64,000 nucleotides of DNA from UBA7803 sp040219935 (GTDB taxonomy: Bacteria > Pseudomonadota > Gammaproteobacteria > Pseudomonadales > Azotimanducaceae), in assembly GCA_040219935.1 (NCBI GenBank), contig JAVJUA010000055.1:62001-126000 (forward strand), written 5' to 3'. The stretch's first letter is position 1. Every line of letters starts with the position of its first letter. A model generated the notes under the pieces. The model saw only the letters and a list, made by a program, of their open reading frames with translations. It did no database searches and was not told where the DNA came from. The translations under genes and the position numbers were made by a program. Below, piece by piece: positions 7,573 through 16,428 of the stretch.

Positions 7573-9258
7573 ATGAGTGAAAGTTTCGCAGAGCTATTCG
7601 AAGAAAGTTTGAAAACCGTCGAGATGGAACCCGGTTCCATCGTCACCGGCACGGTCGTCGACATCAGCGACGACTGGGTGGTGGTGCACGCGGGGCTCAA
7701 GTCTGAAGGTGTCATCCCCCGCAGCCAGTTCGTCGACGAGCGCGGCGAGTTCAGCCTGAAGATCGGCGACCAGGTACACGTCGCCATGGAAGTGGTCGAC
7801 GACGGCTGGGGCGAGACCCGGCTGTCCCGCGAGAAGGCCAAGCGCGCCGAAACCTGGCGCATGCTGGAAGGCGCCTTCGACAAGAGCGAAGCCGTACAGG
7901 GCATGATCAGCGGCAAGGTCAAAGGCGGCTTCACCGTCGACATCAACGAGATCCGCGCCTTCCTGCCCGGCTCGCTGGTCGACATCCGCCCGCTGCGCGA
8001 GACCGCTCACCTGGAAGGCAAGCCCCTCGAGTTCAAGGTCATCAAGCTCGACCAGAAGCGAAACAACGTGGTGGTGTCCCGCCGTGCCGTGCTCGAGGAA
8101 GAGAACAGCGTCGAGCGTGAGGCGCTGCTCGAGTCGCTGCAGGAAGGTCAGGAAGTGAAGGGCCTGGTGAAGAACCTCACCGACTACGGCGCCTTCGTCG
8201 ACCTCGGCGGCATCGACGGCCTGCTGCACATCACCGACATGGCCTGGCGCCGCATCCGCCATCCCAGCGAGATGGTCAACGTCGGCGACGAGGTGCAGGT
8301 CAAGATTCTCAAGTTCGACCGCGAGCGCAACCGCGTGAGCCTGGGCATGAAGCAGCTGGGCGACGACCCGTGGGTCGACATCACCCGCCGCTACCCGGAA
8401 GGCGCGCGCGTGCTGGCCACCGTCACCAACCTCACCGACTACGGCTGCTTCGCCGAGATCGAGGAAGGCGTGGAAGGCCTGGTGCACGTCTCCGAGATGG
8501 ACTGGACCAACAAGAACATCCACCCGTCCAAGGTCGTGGCCATGGGCGATCAGGTGGAAGTGATGGTGCTGGACATCGACGAGGAGCGTCGCCGCATCTC
8601 GCTCGGCATCAAGCAGTGCCGGCCGAACCCGTGGGAAGAGTTCGCCATCAACAACGCCAAGGGCGACCGGGTGTCGGGCAAGATCAAGTCGATCACCGAC
8701 TTCGGCATCTTCATCGGCCTGGACGGCGGCATCGACGGCCTGGTGCACCTCTCGGACATCTCCTGGAACGAGCCCGGCGAGAACGCGGTGCGCCGCTACT
8801 CCAAGGGTGAGGAGCTCGAGACGGTCATCCTGTCGGTGGATCCCGAGCGCGAGCGCATTTCGCTCGGCATCAAGCAGTTCGACCAGGATCCGTTCTCCGA
8901 CTTCACCGCCGTCAACGACCGCGGCACCATCGTCAAGGGCACCGTCACGGAAGTCGAACCGAAGGAGGCCGTCATCGAGCTGGCCACCGACGTGCTCGGC
9001 ACCCTGAAGGCGTCCGAGATCAGCGTCGATCGGGTGGAAGACGCCCGCAACGTGCTGAAGGTGGGTGAAGAGGTCGAGGTGAAGATCATCAGCATCGACC
9101 GCAAGAACCGCAACATCGGCCTGTCCATCAAGGCGAAGGACGTGGAGGACGAGCGGGCCGCGGTGCGCGACCACCGGTCGCGCGAGTCGGATCGTCCGAG
9201 CGCCACCACGCTGGGTGATCTGATCAAGGCGCAGATGGATCAGGACAGCAACGACTGA
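7573..9258 (+). CDS. rpsA: 30S ribosomal protein S1
   Basis: A 561-residue protein (E. coli S1 has 557) that binds mRNA and helps load it on the 30S subunit. The start MSESFAELFEESLKTVEM matches the conserved S1 N-terminus, so the ATG at 7573 is preferred over upstream in-frame starts. Six S1/OB repeats follow; the central ones show repeated motifs such as VKNLTDYGAFVDLGGIDGLLH and VSEMDWTNKNIHPSKVV. Each is followed by the typical RxRISLGxKQ ending, and the sixth repeat ends in RNIGLSIKAKD. The gene is followed by ihfB as in other gammaproteobacteria. Several long minus-strand frames over it are composition artefacts. Confidence 0.98.
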   Translation: MSESFAELFEESLKTVEMEPGSIVTGTVVDISDDWVVVHAGLKSEGVIPRSQFVDERGEFSLKIGDQVHVAMEVVDDGWGETRLSREKAKRAETWRMLEGAFDKSEAVQGMISGKVKGGFTVDINEIRAFLPGSLVDIRPLRETAHLEGKPLEFKVIKLDQKRNNVVVSRRAVLEEENSVEREALLESLQEGQEVKGLVKNLTDYGAFVDLGGIDGLLHITDMAWRRIRHPSEMVNVGDEVQVKILKFDRERNRVSLGMKQLGDDPWVDITRRYPEGARVLATVTNLTDYGCFAEIEEGVEGLVHVSEMDWTNKNIHPSKVVAMGDQVEVMVLDIDEERRRISLGIKQCRPNPWEEFAINNAKGDRVSGKIKSITDFGIFIGLDGGIDGLVHLSDISWNEPGENAVRRYSKGEELETVILSVDPERERISLGIKQFDQDPFSDFTAVNDRGTIVKGTVTEVEPKEAVIELATDVLGTLKASEISVDRVEDARNVLKVGEEVEVKIISIDRKNRNIGLSIKAKDVEDERAAVRDHRSRESDRPSATTLGDLIKAQMDQDSND

Positions 9259-9296
9259 TGTCGCTGCTTTCCCCCATCGTGGGTCCTGAGGCTGAG

Positions 9297-9320
9297 GCGT
9301 GTGCCCGTGCGGGCACGCGC
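9297..9320 (+). terminator. rpsA-ihfB intercistronic hairpin
   Basis: GCGTGTGCCC (9297-9306) pairs with GGGCACGCGC (9311-9320) over a GTGC loop, 10 pairs with one G-U. It sits 38 nt after the rpsA stop and 20 nt before the ihfB start. No U-run follows, so it may attenuate or process the transcript rather than fully terminate it. Confidence 0.5.
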
Positions 9321-9340
9321 TTCGGCAGCCGATGCACGCC

Positions 9341-9655
9341 ATGACCAAATCGGAGCTGATCGAGCTGATCGCCGCCAAGCAGGCCCAGCTCTCGGTCAAG
9401 GACGTCGAGCTGGCGGTGAAGACCATCATCGAGCAGATGTCCGAAACCCTGGCTGCCGGCGCGCGGATCGAGATCCGCGGGTTCGGCAGCTTCTCTCTGC
9501 ACTACCGCGCCCCCCGCATCGGGCGCAACCCCAAGACGGGCGAGTCGGTCGGCCTCGCCGGCAAGTACGTGCCCCACTTCAAGCCCGGCAAGGAGCTGCG
9601 TGACCGCGTCAACGCGGGCCTGCAGCGCGAGCAGGACGCCGACGGGAATGGCTGA
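9341..9655 (+). CDS. ihfB: integration host factor subunit beta
   Basis: A 104-residue DNA-bending protein of the HU/IHF family that works as a heterodimer with IhfA in recombination, replication and transcription. The start MTKSELIELIA is the conserved IhfB N-terminus; the ATG at 9332 or the upstream frame would add unsupported residues. The family core is present: ARIEIRGFGSFSLHYR, then RIGRNPKTGE with the intercalating Pro on the beta-arm, then YVPHFKPGKELRDRVN. The C-terminal tail is slightly longer than in E. coli. It lies downstream of rpsA and overlaps lapA, the standard gammaproteobacterial order. Confidence 0.97.
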   Translation: MTKSELIELIAAKQAQLSVKDVELAVKTIIEQMSETLAAGARIEIRGFGSFSLHYRAPRIGRNPKTGESVGLAGKYVPHFKPGKELRDRVNAGLQREQDADGNG

Positions 9656-9929
9656 GCGGGCGCCCGGACTCGCGGTCCTGGTGAAGCTGTTCTGGGTCGT
9701 GTTCGCCATTCTGCTGTTCGTGTTCGCCGTGCTGGCGGTCAACCAGGATGCCGTGGCGCTGCGGCTGCTGTCGTGGCGCAGCCCCGAGATCAGCGTGTTC
9801 TGGTGGATGCTGCTGTCGTTCACGCTCGGCGTGGTGCTCGCCGGCATCGGCTTCGGCCTGATGTCTATGCGCCTGCGCTGGCGTCATCGCCGCGAGCTGG
9901 CGGCGCAGCGCTCGGCCGATCGCCACTGA
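9648..9929 (+). CDS. lapA: LapA domain (DUF1049) inner-membrane protein
   Basis: A 93-residue protein with two membrane helices (about residues 10-30, LFWVVFAILLFVFAVLAVNQ, and about 44-68, SVFWWMLLSFTLGVVLAGIG) followed by a basic cytoplasmic tail with RLRWRHRRELAAQR. This is the layout of the lipopolysaccharide-assembly protein A (DUF1049), which in E. coli works with LapB in controlling LpxC. The ATG overlaps the last codons of ihfB. lapB normally follows, but here an NTF2-like gene and the catabolic block come next, so conserved synteny breaks at this point. Confidence 0.88.
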   Translation: MAERAPGLAVLVKLFWVVFAILLFVFAVLAVNQDAVALRLLSWRSPEISVFWWMLLSFTLGVVLAGIGFGLMSMRLRWRHRRELAAQRSADRH

Positions 9930-9964
9930 CGATGCGCCGCTGAGCGGACTCGGGGAGGGATGAC

Positions 9965-10453
9965 GTGGCAGCCGACGCTGTTCAGATCTGGCTCGCCAAG
10001 CAGCAGGTCGCCGAGCTCCGGCAGCTCTACGGCTTCGCCACCGACCTGATCGGTACCGGTGGTCCTGCCGGGGTCGAGGAAGGCCGCGCCATCTACCGGC
10101 GCATCTTTGCGGCCGACGCCCGCATCCAGGCCGGCACCTCGGCCGTGGTGCGGGGTCCCGACGCCTGGGTGGACTTCGTGCGCGACGCGCTCGAGCCATA
10201 TTCGGCCACCCAGCATTTGATCGGCACCCAGCGTGTCGACGTGGCCGCGCTGCCGGACGCCGACGGCCGCGGCGGCCGTGCCGACATGCAGAGCTACGTG
10301 CAGGCCTGGCACGCCAAACCGGATGGCGAGGTCTGGACCTTCATCGGCACCTATCACGACGAAGCCGTGCACACGCCCGAGCACGGCTGGCAGATTCAGA
10401 GCATGCAGCTCGTGGGCGTCTCCGAGGATGTGCGCCAGCTCGGCAGCCGCTGA
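9965..10453 (+). CDS. SnoaL/NTF2-like fold protein
   Basis: A 162-residue protein starting with GTG (GGGAGGG lies just upstream; the nearby ATG at 9960 is out of frame). The pattern fits the cone-shaped alpha+beta NTF2/SnoaL fold: an N-terminal helix AKQQVAELRQLYGFATDLIG, IYRRIFAADARIQA, and a strand-rich second half with DMQSYVQAWHAKPDGEVWTFIGTY. Members serve as cyclases, isomerases, hydroxylases or binding proteins, and nothing here fixes the activity. It follows lapA by 35 nt and is convergent with the SDR gene that ends the leftward catabolic operon; it may be functionally linked to that block. Confidence 0.7.
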   Translation: MAADAVQIWLAKQQVAELRQLYGFATDLIGTGGPAGVEEGRAIYRRIFAADARIQAGTSAVVRGPDAWVDFVRDALEPYSATQHLIGTQRVDVAALPDADGRGGRADMQSYVQAWHAKPDGEVWTFIGTYHDEAVHTPEHGWQIQSMQLVGVSEDVRQLGSR

Positions 10454-10474
10454 GCCGCTAGCGATCGCCTCAGC
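10449..10474. terminator. weak inverted repeat at convergent gene ends
   Basis: GCTGAG (10449-10454) and CTCAGC (10469-10474) face each other across 14 nt. Each arm carries the TGA of one of the two convergent genes. The stem is short and there is no U-run, so only a weak terminator role is possible. Confidence 0.3.
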
Positions 10475-11201
10475 CGCGCAGGTCCATGGGTTCCACCGTG
10501 AACGCCTGGCGGTCGCCCGCCGCCTTCACCCGCACCTCGCCGTTGGCGCCGTTCAACAGCAGATCGATCACCTCGGCCGCCAGCACGGCCGGCGGCATGG
10601 GCGCGAACCGGGGCCCGCGGAATGCATCCGGCACGATGGCCGTATCCACCACTCCGGGGCAGATCACGTTGATGCGCACGTTGGCACCTTCGTTGGCAGC
10701 GGCCACGGCGCGGCCGAGGCCGATCACCGCATACTTGGTGGCCGTGTACAGCGGGTCCACCGGCACGGCGGTGAGGCCGGCGATGGAGGCGGTGATGGTG
10801 ATGGCGCCGCCGTGCTCGCGCAGCATCGGCAGCAGGGTCTTCAGACCGTGAAAGACGCCGTCCAGGTTGACCCCGACGATGCGCCGGTACTGCTCCTCCG
10901 AGACGTCCTCGACCGCCAGGAACGCATCGCCCGTGGGCACGGTCATGATGCCGGCGTTCAGGTGCACGTAGCGGGGCACCCCCAGCGTTCTGATGCAGTG
11001 GTCGGCGGCGGCCCGCACGCTGGCGAGGCTGGTGACGTCGCAGCGGATGAACTCGCCGCCGATCCGCTCGGCCGTGGCCTCGCCGTCCCGGGTGTTGACG
11101 TCGCATACGGCCACCCGCATGCCTTTGCCGGCCAGCGCTGTGGCAACGGCGGCGCCTATGCCGTTGGCCGCACCGGTGACGAAAGCGATCTTTGTGTCCA
11201 T
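10470..11201 (-). CDS. short-chain dehydrogenase/reductase (SDR)
   Basis: A 243-residue classical SDR. The cofactor motif TGAANGIG is at residues 9-16. An Asp after the second strand (CDVNTRDG) favours NAD(H). The LNAG segment and a catalytic YTATK motif near residue 150 are present. It would oxidise an alcohol or reduce a ketone of unknown identity. It is the last of eight co-directional genes running from the EthD gene at 19433, following the OYE/FeS reductase by 34 nt. The context suggests it acts on a breakdown product of the compound handled by that operon. Confidence 0.9.
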   Translation of the reverse strand: MDTKIAFVTGAANGIGAAVATALAGKGMRVAVCDVNTRDGEATAERIGGEFIRCDVTSLASVRAAADHCIRTLGVPRYVHLNAGIMTVPTGDAFLAVEDVSEEQYRRIVGVNLDGVFHGLKTLLPMLREHGGAITITASIAGLTAVPVDPLYTATKYAVIGLGRAVAAANEGANVRINVICPGVVDTAIVPDAFRGPRFAPMPPAVLAAEVIDLLLNGANGEVRVKAAGDRQAFTVEPMDLRG

Positions 11202-11235
11202 GAGTGGGTCTCGTGGTTGGAATGACTGGGTGGTT

Positions 11236-13197
11236 CTAGACGGAGCGCCCCGCCGCGTTGCCCTCCGCCACGGCGCGGACCAGGAAGCGGGGGGAGTTGG
11301 CGTCGCCCACCAGGGTATATGGGGTGCCCAGCCTGTCCAGCGCCTCGAGCAGCTCGTTGCGCGGCCGGTTCAGCGACACGAACACCACCAGATCGGCGTT
11401 GACCGACCATGTCCTGCCGCCGGTCACCGCCTGCAGGGCGGCGGACTGACCGTCGACGGCAAGCACCCGCGTGCCCACGTGGTAGGTGAAGTCCCTGCGG
11501 TGCAGGCGCTCGAGCGCCGGGTCCACCATCAGCGCGCTGCGCACTTCCGGGGCCAGCGTCGGCAGCCGGGTGACCATGGTGACCTTGGCACCGGTGTTGG
11601 CCAGGTGCTCGGCGGCCGCCAGGCCCTCGTAGTGGCCCACGTCATCGATCACCAGGGCGTGGGTGGCCGGCGTGCCGACGGCGTCGCCGAGCAGGTCGTT
11701 GCTGGAGACGACGTGGGGGAGGTGAATGCCGTCGATGGGCTCGCCCGGGTGGGAGGCCTGCACCCCGTCCAGGCGCGGCTCGGCGCCGGTGGCGACGATG
11801 ACGTGGTCCGCGTCGAACCCGGCCAGGTCGTCCTCGGTCACGTAGCTGGAGAGCCGCACCGCCACCCCTTCCGCGTAGATCTCGTCCTCGAGCCAGCGCA
11901 CGAAGTCCTGGAGCTGATGACGGGTCGGCGCCCGGGCAGCCAGCGACAGGGTGCCGCCGAGGTCGGGCCGGGCCTCGGCCAGCGTGACGGTGTGACCACG
12001 CCTGGCGGCTACCCGGGCGGCTTCCAGGCCGGCGGGGCCGCCGCCGACCACCAGCACGCGCTTCGGCGCCCGGGCCGGCTCGAGCCTGTCGTCGCCCAGC
12101 GACGTCTCGAAGCCGGCTGCCGCGTTGACGGCGCAGCCGATCTTGCGCTCCGGCCCGAGGAGCTGGCCCACGCACCCTTGATTGCAGGCGATGCAGGGAC
12201 GCACCCGGCCGGCGTCGCCGCGCCGGGTCTTGGCCACCAGATCGGGGTCGGCGATGGTGGCGCGGGTCATGCCCACCATGTCCGCCTGCCCCAGGCGGAT
12301 GGCCTGGTCCACTTCTTCCAGGGTGCGGAAGCGGCCGGTGACGATGGATGGGACGTCGCCGGTGGCCCGGGTGACCGGCTCGGCGGTGTCGAGCTCGTAG
12401 CCCACCGGCTCGTGCATGCCGCCGATTAGCTTGGGAAAGCTGTGGTAGCTGCCCAGCGACACGTTGACGAAGTCCACCAGCCGTTCGGCTTTGAGCGCCT
12501 CGACCACGGCGATGTTGTCGGCGGGCCCGATGCCGCCCACCGTGCCGTCCGCCGACAGGCGGATGCCGACCGCGAAGCCGGGTGCGGCGTGGGAGCGGCA
12601 GGCGCGCATGATCTCGATCAGAAACCGCATGCGGTTTTCCAGGCTGCCGCCGTACTCGTCGTCGCGCCGGTTGGTGTTGGCGGACAGGAACTGCTGGGGC
12701 AGGTAGCCGTGGGAAGCGTGGATCTCGACGCCGTCGAGCCCTGAACTTCTGCAGAGCTGCACCGCATCGGCATAGGCGCCGACCATCTCGTCGATCTGCG
12801 CCTTGCTCATGGGCCGGGGCAGCGCGCCACCCATGGGGCTCGGCACGTCCGACGCCGACCATGGCGGGCTGCCGTCCAGCGGCGTGCCGTGGTGGCCCGC
12901 GTGCCAGATCTGCTGGAACACCTTCATGCCGTGGGGCGCGCAGGCGGCCATGAGCTTCTGGTAGCCGGCGGGCAGGGTGGGGTCGAAGGCGTTCAGGGAC
13001 GCTGGACTGGTCGGGTGCACCGACAGGATCTCGACGATGGTCAGCCCGACGCCGCCGCGGGCCCGGGCAGCGTGGTACTCGATCAGCGCGTCGCTCATCC
13101 GCCCGGCGCCGATGCCGGTAGCGTGAGCAGTGCGCACCACCCGGTTGGGAATCTCCACGCCGCCGACCCGGATCGGGCTCAGAACGTGTTCGTACAT
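11236..13197 (-). CDS. OYE-type NADH:flavin oxidoreductase with 4Fe-4S and FAD domains (2,4-dienoyl-CoA reductase-like)
   Basis: A 653-residue protein with the three-part layout of FadH and trimethylamine dehydrogenase. The FMN TIM barrel (about 1-330) has DGVEIHASHGYLPQQFLS with the usual HxxHGY region. A 4Fe-4S cluster site uses Cys335, Cys338, Cys342 and Cys355. A C-terminal FAD/NAD(P) module begins at VLVVGGGPAG (381-390), with a second nucleotide fold near 500. Such enzymes reduce activated C=C bonds or oxidise amines. It lies between the nitroreductase and SDR genes, giving a reductive set. The substrate is unknown; reduction of a dehydro-amino acid or enoyl compound would fit the operon. 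Confidence 0.88.
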   Translation of the reverse strand: MYEHVLSPIRVGGVEIPNRVVRTAHATGIGAGRMSDALIEYHAARARGGVGLTIVEILSVHPTSPASLNAFDPTLPAGYQKLMAACAPHGMKVFQQIWHAGHHGTPLDGSPPWSASDVPSPMGGALPRPMSKAQIDEMVGAYADAVQLCRSSGLDGVEIHASHGYLPQQFLSANTNRRDDEYGGSLENRMRFLIEIMRACRSHAAPGFAVGIRLSADGTVGGIGPADNIAVVEALKAERLVDFVNVSLGSYHSFPKLIGGMHEPVGYELDTAEPVTRATGDVPSIVTGRFRTLEEVDQAIRLGQADMVGMTRATIADPDLVAKTRRGDAGRVRPCIACNQGCVGQLLGPERKIGCAVNAAAGFETSLGDDRLEPARAPKRVLVVGGGPAGLEAARVAARRGHTVTLAEARPDLGGTLSLAARAPTRHQLQDFVRWLEDEIYAEGVAVRLSSYVTEDDLAGFDADHVIVATGAEPRLDGVQASHPGEPIDGIHLPHVVSSNDLLGDAVGTPATHALVIDDVGHYEGLAAAEHLANTGAKVTMVTRLPTLAPEVRSALMVDPALERLHRRDFTYHVGTRVLAVDGQSAALQAVTGGRTWSVNADLVVFVSLNRPRNELLEALDRLGTPYTLVGDANSPRFLVRAVAEGNAAGRSV

Positions 13198-13213
13198 GTC
13201 GGTACCTCCCCGA

Positions 13214-13813
13214 TCAGGCGAAGCGATTCCAGGTCAGCACCTCGGCCACCGGCTTGCGCCGAACCGGCCGGAACGGCCGCGCCGGGTAGCCCACCGCCAC
13301 GAACACCAGCATGTGCAGGTCGTCCGGCACGTTGCACAGCGCGCGGATCTCGTCTTCCGCTAGCCCGGGGAAGGTGGTGAAGCAGGTGCCGATGCCCATG
13401 GCACGCGCCGCCACGATCAGGTTCTGGGCCGCCGGGTAGATGGTGGAGTACATGAACCCTTCCTGGGGGTCGTGGGGCGGATACACCTTGCGCGCCATGC
13501 CGACGATCCAGGCTGGCACCTCGGCGAAGTGGTTGGCCAGATGCTCCGCGCCCTGCAGCATGCGCTCCTCGACGCCGTCCCGGCCCGGCGGCCGGCTCGC
13601 AAAGAAGGGCGCCATGCCCTGGCGCACCTTGTCGCCGATGGGCTTCTTGAGCGCCGGGTCGTCGATCACCAGGAACGCCCAGCCCTGGCTGTTGCCCGGG
13701 TTCGACGCCCGGGTGGCGGCGTGGATCAGCTTTTCGAGGCGCTCCCGCGGCACGGGGGCGTCGGTGAAGTACCGCATGGCGGTACAGGTGTCCATGGCTT
13801 CGAAGACGTCCAC
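13214..13813 (-). CDS. nitroreductase family FMN oxidoreductase
   Basis: A 199-residue flavoprotein of the nitroreductase superfamily. The FMN-binding N-terminus contains TCTAMRYFTDAPVPRERLEKLIHAAT and the RASNPGNSQGWAFLVIDD pattern. The middle helix AAQNLIVAARAMGIGTCFTT and the C-terminal VAVGYP segment are typical. These enzymes reduce nitro groups, quinones, enones or serve in flavin-dependent transformations with NAD(P)H. It follows the class III aminotransferase by 96 nt, the widest gap in the operon, and precedes the OYE gene by 16 nt. The natural substrate is not evident. Confidence 0.88.
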   Translation of the reverse strand: MDVFEAMDTCTAMRYFTDAPVPRERLEKLIHAATRASNPGNSQGWAFLVIDDPALKKPIGDKVRQGMAPFFASRPPGRDGVEERMLQGAEHLANHFAEVPAWIVGMARKVYPPHDPQEGFMYSTIYPAAQNLIVAARAMGIGTCFTTFPGLAEDEIRALCNVPDDLHMLVFVAVGYPARPFRPVRRKPVAEVLTWNRFA

Positions 13814-13909
13814 GCAAGGCCTCCCCAGGTTCTGCGGTCAGCCCATGGCAGGGCTCGGGCCCGATGATAGCCCGAACCCGGGGGTGGTCCTCCAGCCATG
13901 TGCGCGACG

Positions 13910-15286
13910 TCAGGCCAGCAGCTGCGGAAACTCCCGCTCGATGCCGGGTCGGAGCGCGCGCAGCGCGTCTTCCAGCGCGGCGAGCGCCGTGTCCACTTCC
14001 TGGGTACCCATGGGGGTTGAGATGCAGTACATCAGCCGGCCGGCGCTGGCGATGCCCCGCTGCAGCATGGCCAGGTGCAGGAGCTGGCTCACCGGGCCGG
14101 CGGCCGCGCGCCCGGCCAGGGTGTCGCGGGCGTCATTGAGCGGCTGGTCGGTCAGGTGCAGGTTGGTGAGCGAGGCGAACCCCACCGCCTGGCCGCGGAT
14201 GCCCACCCGCGCAAAGGTGTCGTTGGCGCCGTGCCGGAACCGCTCGCCGAGACCGTTCAGGCGCTCCACCACCTGCGGATCGATCTGCGCCATGGCGGCG
14301 TGACCGGCGGCCATGCTCACCGGGTTGCCGCTGAAGGTGCTGGCGTGCATCACCGGACGCGGCTGCTCTGGATGGAACATCTGCATCAGCTCACGCTTGC
14401 CGCCGATGGCGCCGATGGGCAGGCCGCCGCCGATGATCTTGCCCATGGCGGTGAGGTCGGGCGTGATGCCGAGCGCCTCCTGGGCGCCGCCGTAGCTGGC
14501 CCGCAGGGTGATCACCTCGTCGAAGATGAGCACGATGCCGTGGGCCTCGGTGGCGCGGCGCAGCGCCGCCAGGAATTCGCGGGTGGCCGGAATCATGCCC
14601 ATGGAGCCCAGCGCCGGCTCGACGATCACCGCAGCCAGCTCGTGGGCGTGGCGGGCGATCAGGGCCTCGGCCAGCTCCGGCTGGTTGTACGGGCAGACCA
14701 CGGCATCGCTGAGCGCGCTGTCGGGAATGCTGGCGTCGATGGGCACCGAGTGGGGCGCCTCCAGCGGCCCGCACAGGCCCGGAATCGGGGCCAGGCTCAC
14801 CTCGGCCAGCTCGTAGCTGCCGTGGTAGCCCCCCTCCATCTTCATGATCTTCTGCCGCCCGGTGAAGGCCCGCGCGCAGCGCAGGCCCATGAGCGTGGCC
14901 TCGGTGCCCGAGCTGGTGAAGCGCAGCTGCTCGACGCCGGGCACGCGCTCGCAGATGATCCTGGCCAGCGCCACCTGGGAGCGGGTGGGCGCTGCGTAGG
15001 CGGAGCCGCGCGCCATCTGCTCCTGCACCGCCGCCACCACGGCCGGGTTGGCGTGGCCGTGCACCAGCGAGGTGAAGTTGTTCATGAAGTCGATGATCTC
15101 GTGGCCGTCGGCGTCGTGCAGCCGCGCCCCCTCGGCCCGCTCGATGAACAGCGGATACGGTGCGTAGTGGGCGCTCATGCGCGTGTCGCCGCCGGGAAAC
15201 ACCTCCCGGGCCTCCTCGATGAGCGCCGCCGATCGCGCAGACCAGCGTTGATAATCGGCGTAGACCTGCTCGCGCAGCTGGGACAT
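13910..15286 (-). CDS. class III PLP aminotransferase (GSA-aminomutase / beta-amino-acid aminotransferase type)
   Basis: A 458-residue fold-type I PLP enzyme. The N-terminal VFPGGDTRMSAHYAPYPLFIER, the GTEA motif (127-130), EGGYHGSYEL near 151, FDEVI with Asp256, and the PLP lysine in TAMGKIIGGGLPIGA (Lys283) fit the glutamate-1-semialdehyde aminomutase subgroup. The PGGDTR and YAPFP-like N-terminal segment also resembles beta-phenylalanine aminotransferases of that subgroup. It is unlikely to be HemL because it sits in a catabolic operon beside hydrolases and transporters. Inference: transamination of a beta- or other non-standard amino acid released from the imported compound. Confidence 0.82.
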   Translation of the reverse strand: MSQLREQVYADYQRWSARSAALIEEAREVFPGGDTRMSAHYAPYPLFIERAEGARLHDADGHEIIDFMNNFTSLVHGHANPAVVAAVQEQMARGSAYAAPTRSQVALARIICERVPGVEQLRFTSSGTEATLMGLRCARAFTGRQKIMKMEGGYHGSYELAEVSLAPIPGLCGPLEAPHSVPIDASIPDSALSDAVVCPYNQPELAEALIARHAHELAAVIVEPALGSMGMIPATREFLAALRRATEAHGIVLIFDEVITLRASYGGAQEALGITPDLTAMGKIIGGGLPIGAIGGKRELMQMFHPEQPRPVMHASTFSGNPVSMAAGHAAMAQIDPQVVERLNGLGERFRHGANDTFARVGIRGQAVGFASLTNLHLTDQPLNDARDTLAGRAAAGPVSQLLHLAMLQRGIASAGRLMYCISTPMGTQEVDTALAALEDALRALRPGIEREFPQLLA

Positions 15287-15319
15287 GTCGGTTTCCCTCT
15301 CAGGTGGCTTGAATGCCGT

Positions 15320-16411
15320 TCAGGACGATAAGTGCTTGCGCCAGTCGGATACCAGCGGAATCCAGAGCTCGTTGGCCAGATCGCTGTTCATCAGCATGCA
15401 GAAGCCCTCGCCCAGCGCCGGAAATATCGAGTAGATGCTGCGCCAGCCGATGCTGCCGCCGGAGTGATGCACGTTCAGCAGGCCGTTCACCGGCAGTAGC
15501 AGGTGCCCGAGGCCGGCTTCGAACTGCCGATCCTCCACCTTGTCAGCCAGGCCATGGCTCCTGAACATCTCGATGAACGCGGCGTGGGTGATGGGCAGCT
15601 CGGGTGCTTCGCCGCGGTAGCCGCGCATCTGCGCGATCATGAAACGGCCGAGCTCGGGCGCGGAGGCGTACAGCCCGCCGGCCGCCAGGCAGATCTTGCG
15701 GTAGTCGGCGAGGCGCACGCCCTCCGGGCCGTGGGGCGCCGCGTCGAGTTCGGGCCGGGGCCCGAATCCGGCGTTGGCCAGGCCCAGGGGCTGCAGGATC
15801 TCGCGGCCGATGAATTCGGCGAAGGTCTGGCCGCTGACGTCCTCGACCATGAGCTCGAGCATGGCGAAGCCGCCGTTGGCGTACTGCCAGCCGGCGCCCG
15901 GCTCGCGCTCGATGGTCACCGGAGCGCCCGGCGTCAGGTTCCAGTGCCGGTAGTATCGCTCCTGCTCCTCGGTGAGCGGGGGCAGGGTGCCGTTCAGACC
16001 GTCCAGCAGGGTGTCCCCCTGGCGGTCCGGGTGCACCGAGTTGATGCCGGAGCTGGAGATGCCGGCGTGGTGGCTGAGCAGGCGACGCACGGTGACCGCG
16101 CTGGCAGGGTATGCCGTATCGGCCAGCCGCCAGCGCTTCAGGTACGTGTTGATCGGCGCGTCCAGGTCCACGCGACCCGCTTCCACCAGCTTCATCACGC
16201 CCCAGGCGGTGAAAGATTTCGAGATGGACTGCAGGCTGAAGCGGGTGTCGGCCGTGACCGGCGCCGCCGTCTCCACGTCGATCACGCCATAGCAGCGCAC
16301 GTCGGTGACGGCGTCGCCGCTGACGATGGCCAGCGCGGCGCCCGGCACGTGCATCTCGGCCATGCGTTCCGGTACGACCCGGTCCAGGTAGTCGACAAAG
16401 GTCTCGGACAT
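15320..16411 (-). CDS. serine hydrolase, beta-lactamase/DD-peptidase (class C) fold
   Basis: A 363-residue protein with the S12/class C active-site motifs. SxxK is SISK (Ser62, Lys65); a Tyr-x-Asn motif is seen in WQYANGG near residue 170; an HSGG motif in NVHHSGGSIGWRS near 320 replaces KTG. No secretion signal is evident, so it is probably cytoplasmic. The family includes esterases, D-aminopeptidases and amide hydrolases rather than only beta-lactamases. It lies between the class III aminotransferase and a GPH transporter. A second, divergent member is encoded in the rightward operon at 24143. Confidence 0.85.
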   Translation of the reverse strand: MSETFVDYLDRVVPERMAEMHVPGAALAIVSGDAVTDVRCYGVIDVETAAPVTADTRFSLQSISKSFTAWGVMKLVEAGRVDLDAPINTYLKRWRLADTAYPASAVTVRRLLSHHAGISSSGINSVHPDRQGDTLLDGLNGTLPPLTEEQERYYRHWNLTPGAPVTIEREPGAGWQYANGGFAMLELMVEDVSGQTFAEFIGREILQPLGLANAGFGPRPELDAAPHGPEGVRLADYRKICLAAGGLYASAPELGRFMIAQMRGYRGEAPELPITHAAFIEMFRSHGLADKVEDRQFEAGLGHLLLPVNGLLNVHHSGGSIGWRSIYSIFPALGEGFCMLMNSDLANELWIPLVSDWRKHLSS

Positions 16412-16428
16412 GGTGTGATGGTATCTCC

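Noticed and set aside
7594..9429. 611-codon minus-strand frame over rpsA
   Set aside because: It is the antisense shadow of rpsA caused by high GC; its composition is His/Asp/Val-repetitive and matches no family.
10459..10468. GCGATCGC octamer between convergent genes
   Set aside because: A single short palindrome; no repeated HIP1-like pattern was noticed elsewhere.
13910..15286. hemL (glutamate-1-semialdehyde aminomutase)
   Set aside because: The fold and motifs fit the subgroup, but the operon is catabolic and the N-terminal segment resembles beta-amino-acid aminotransferases, so the haem-synthesis name is not justified.
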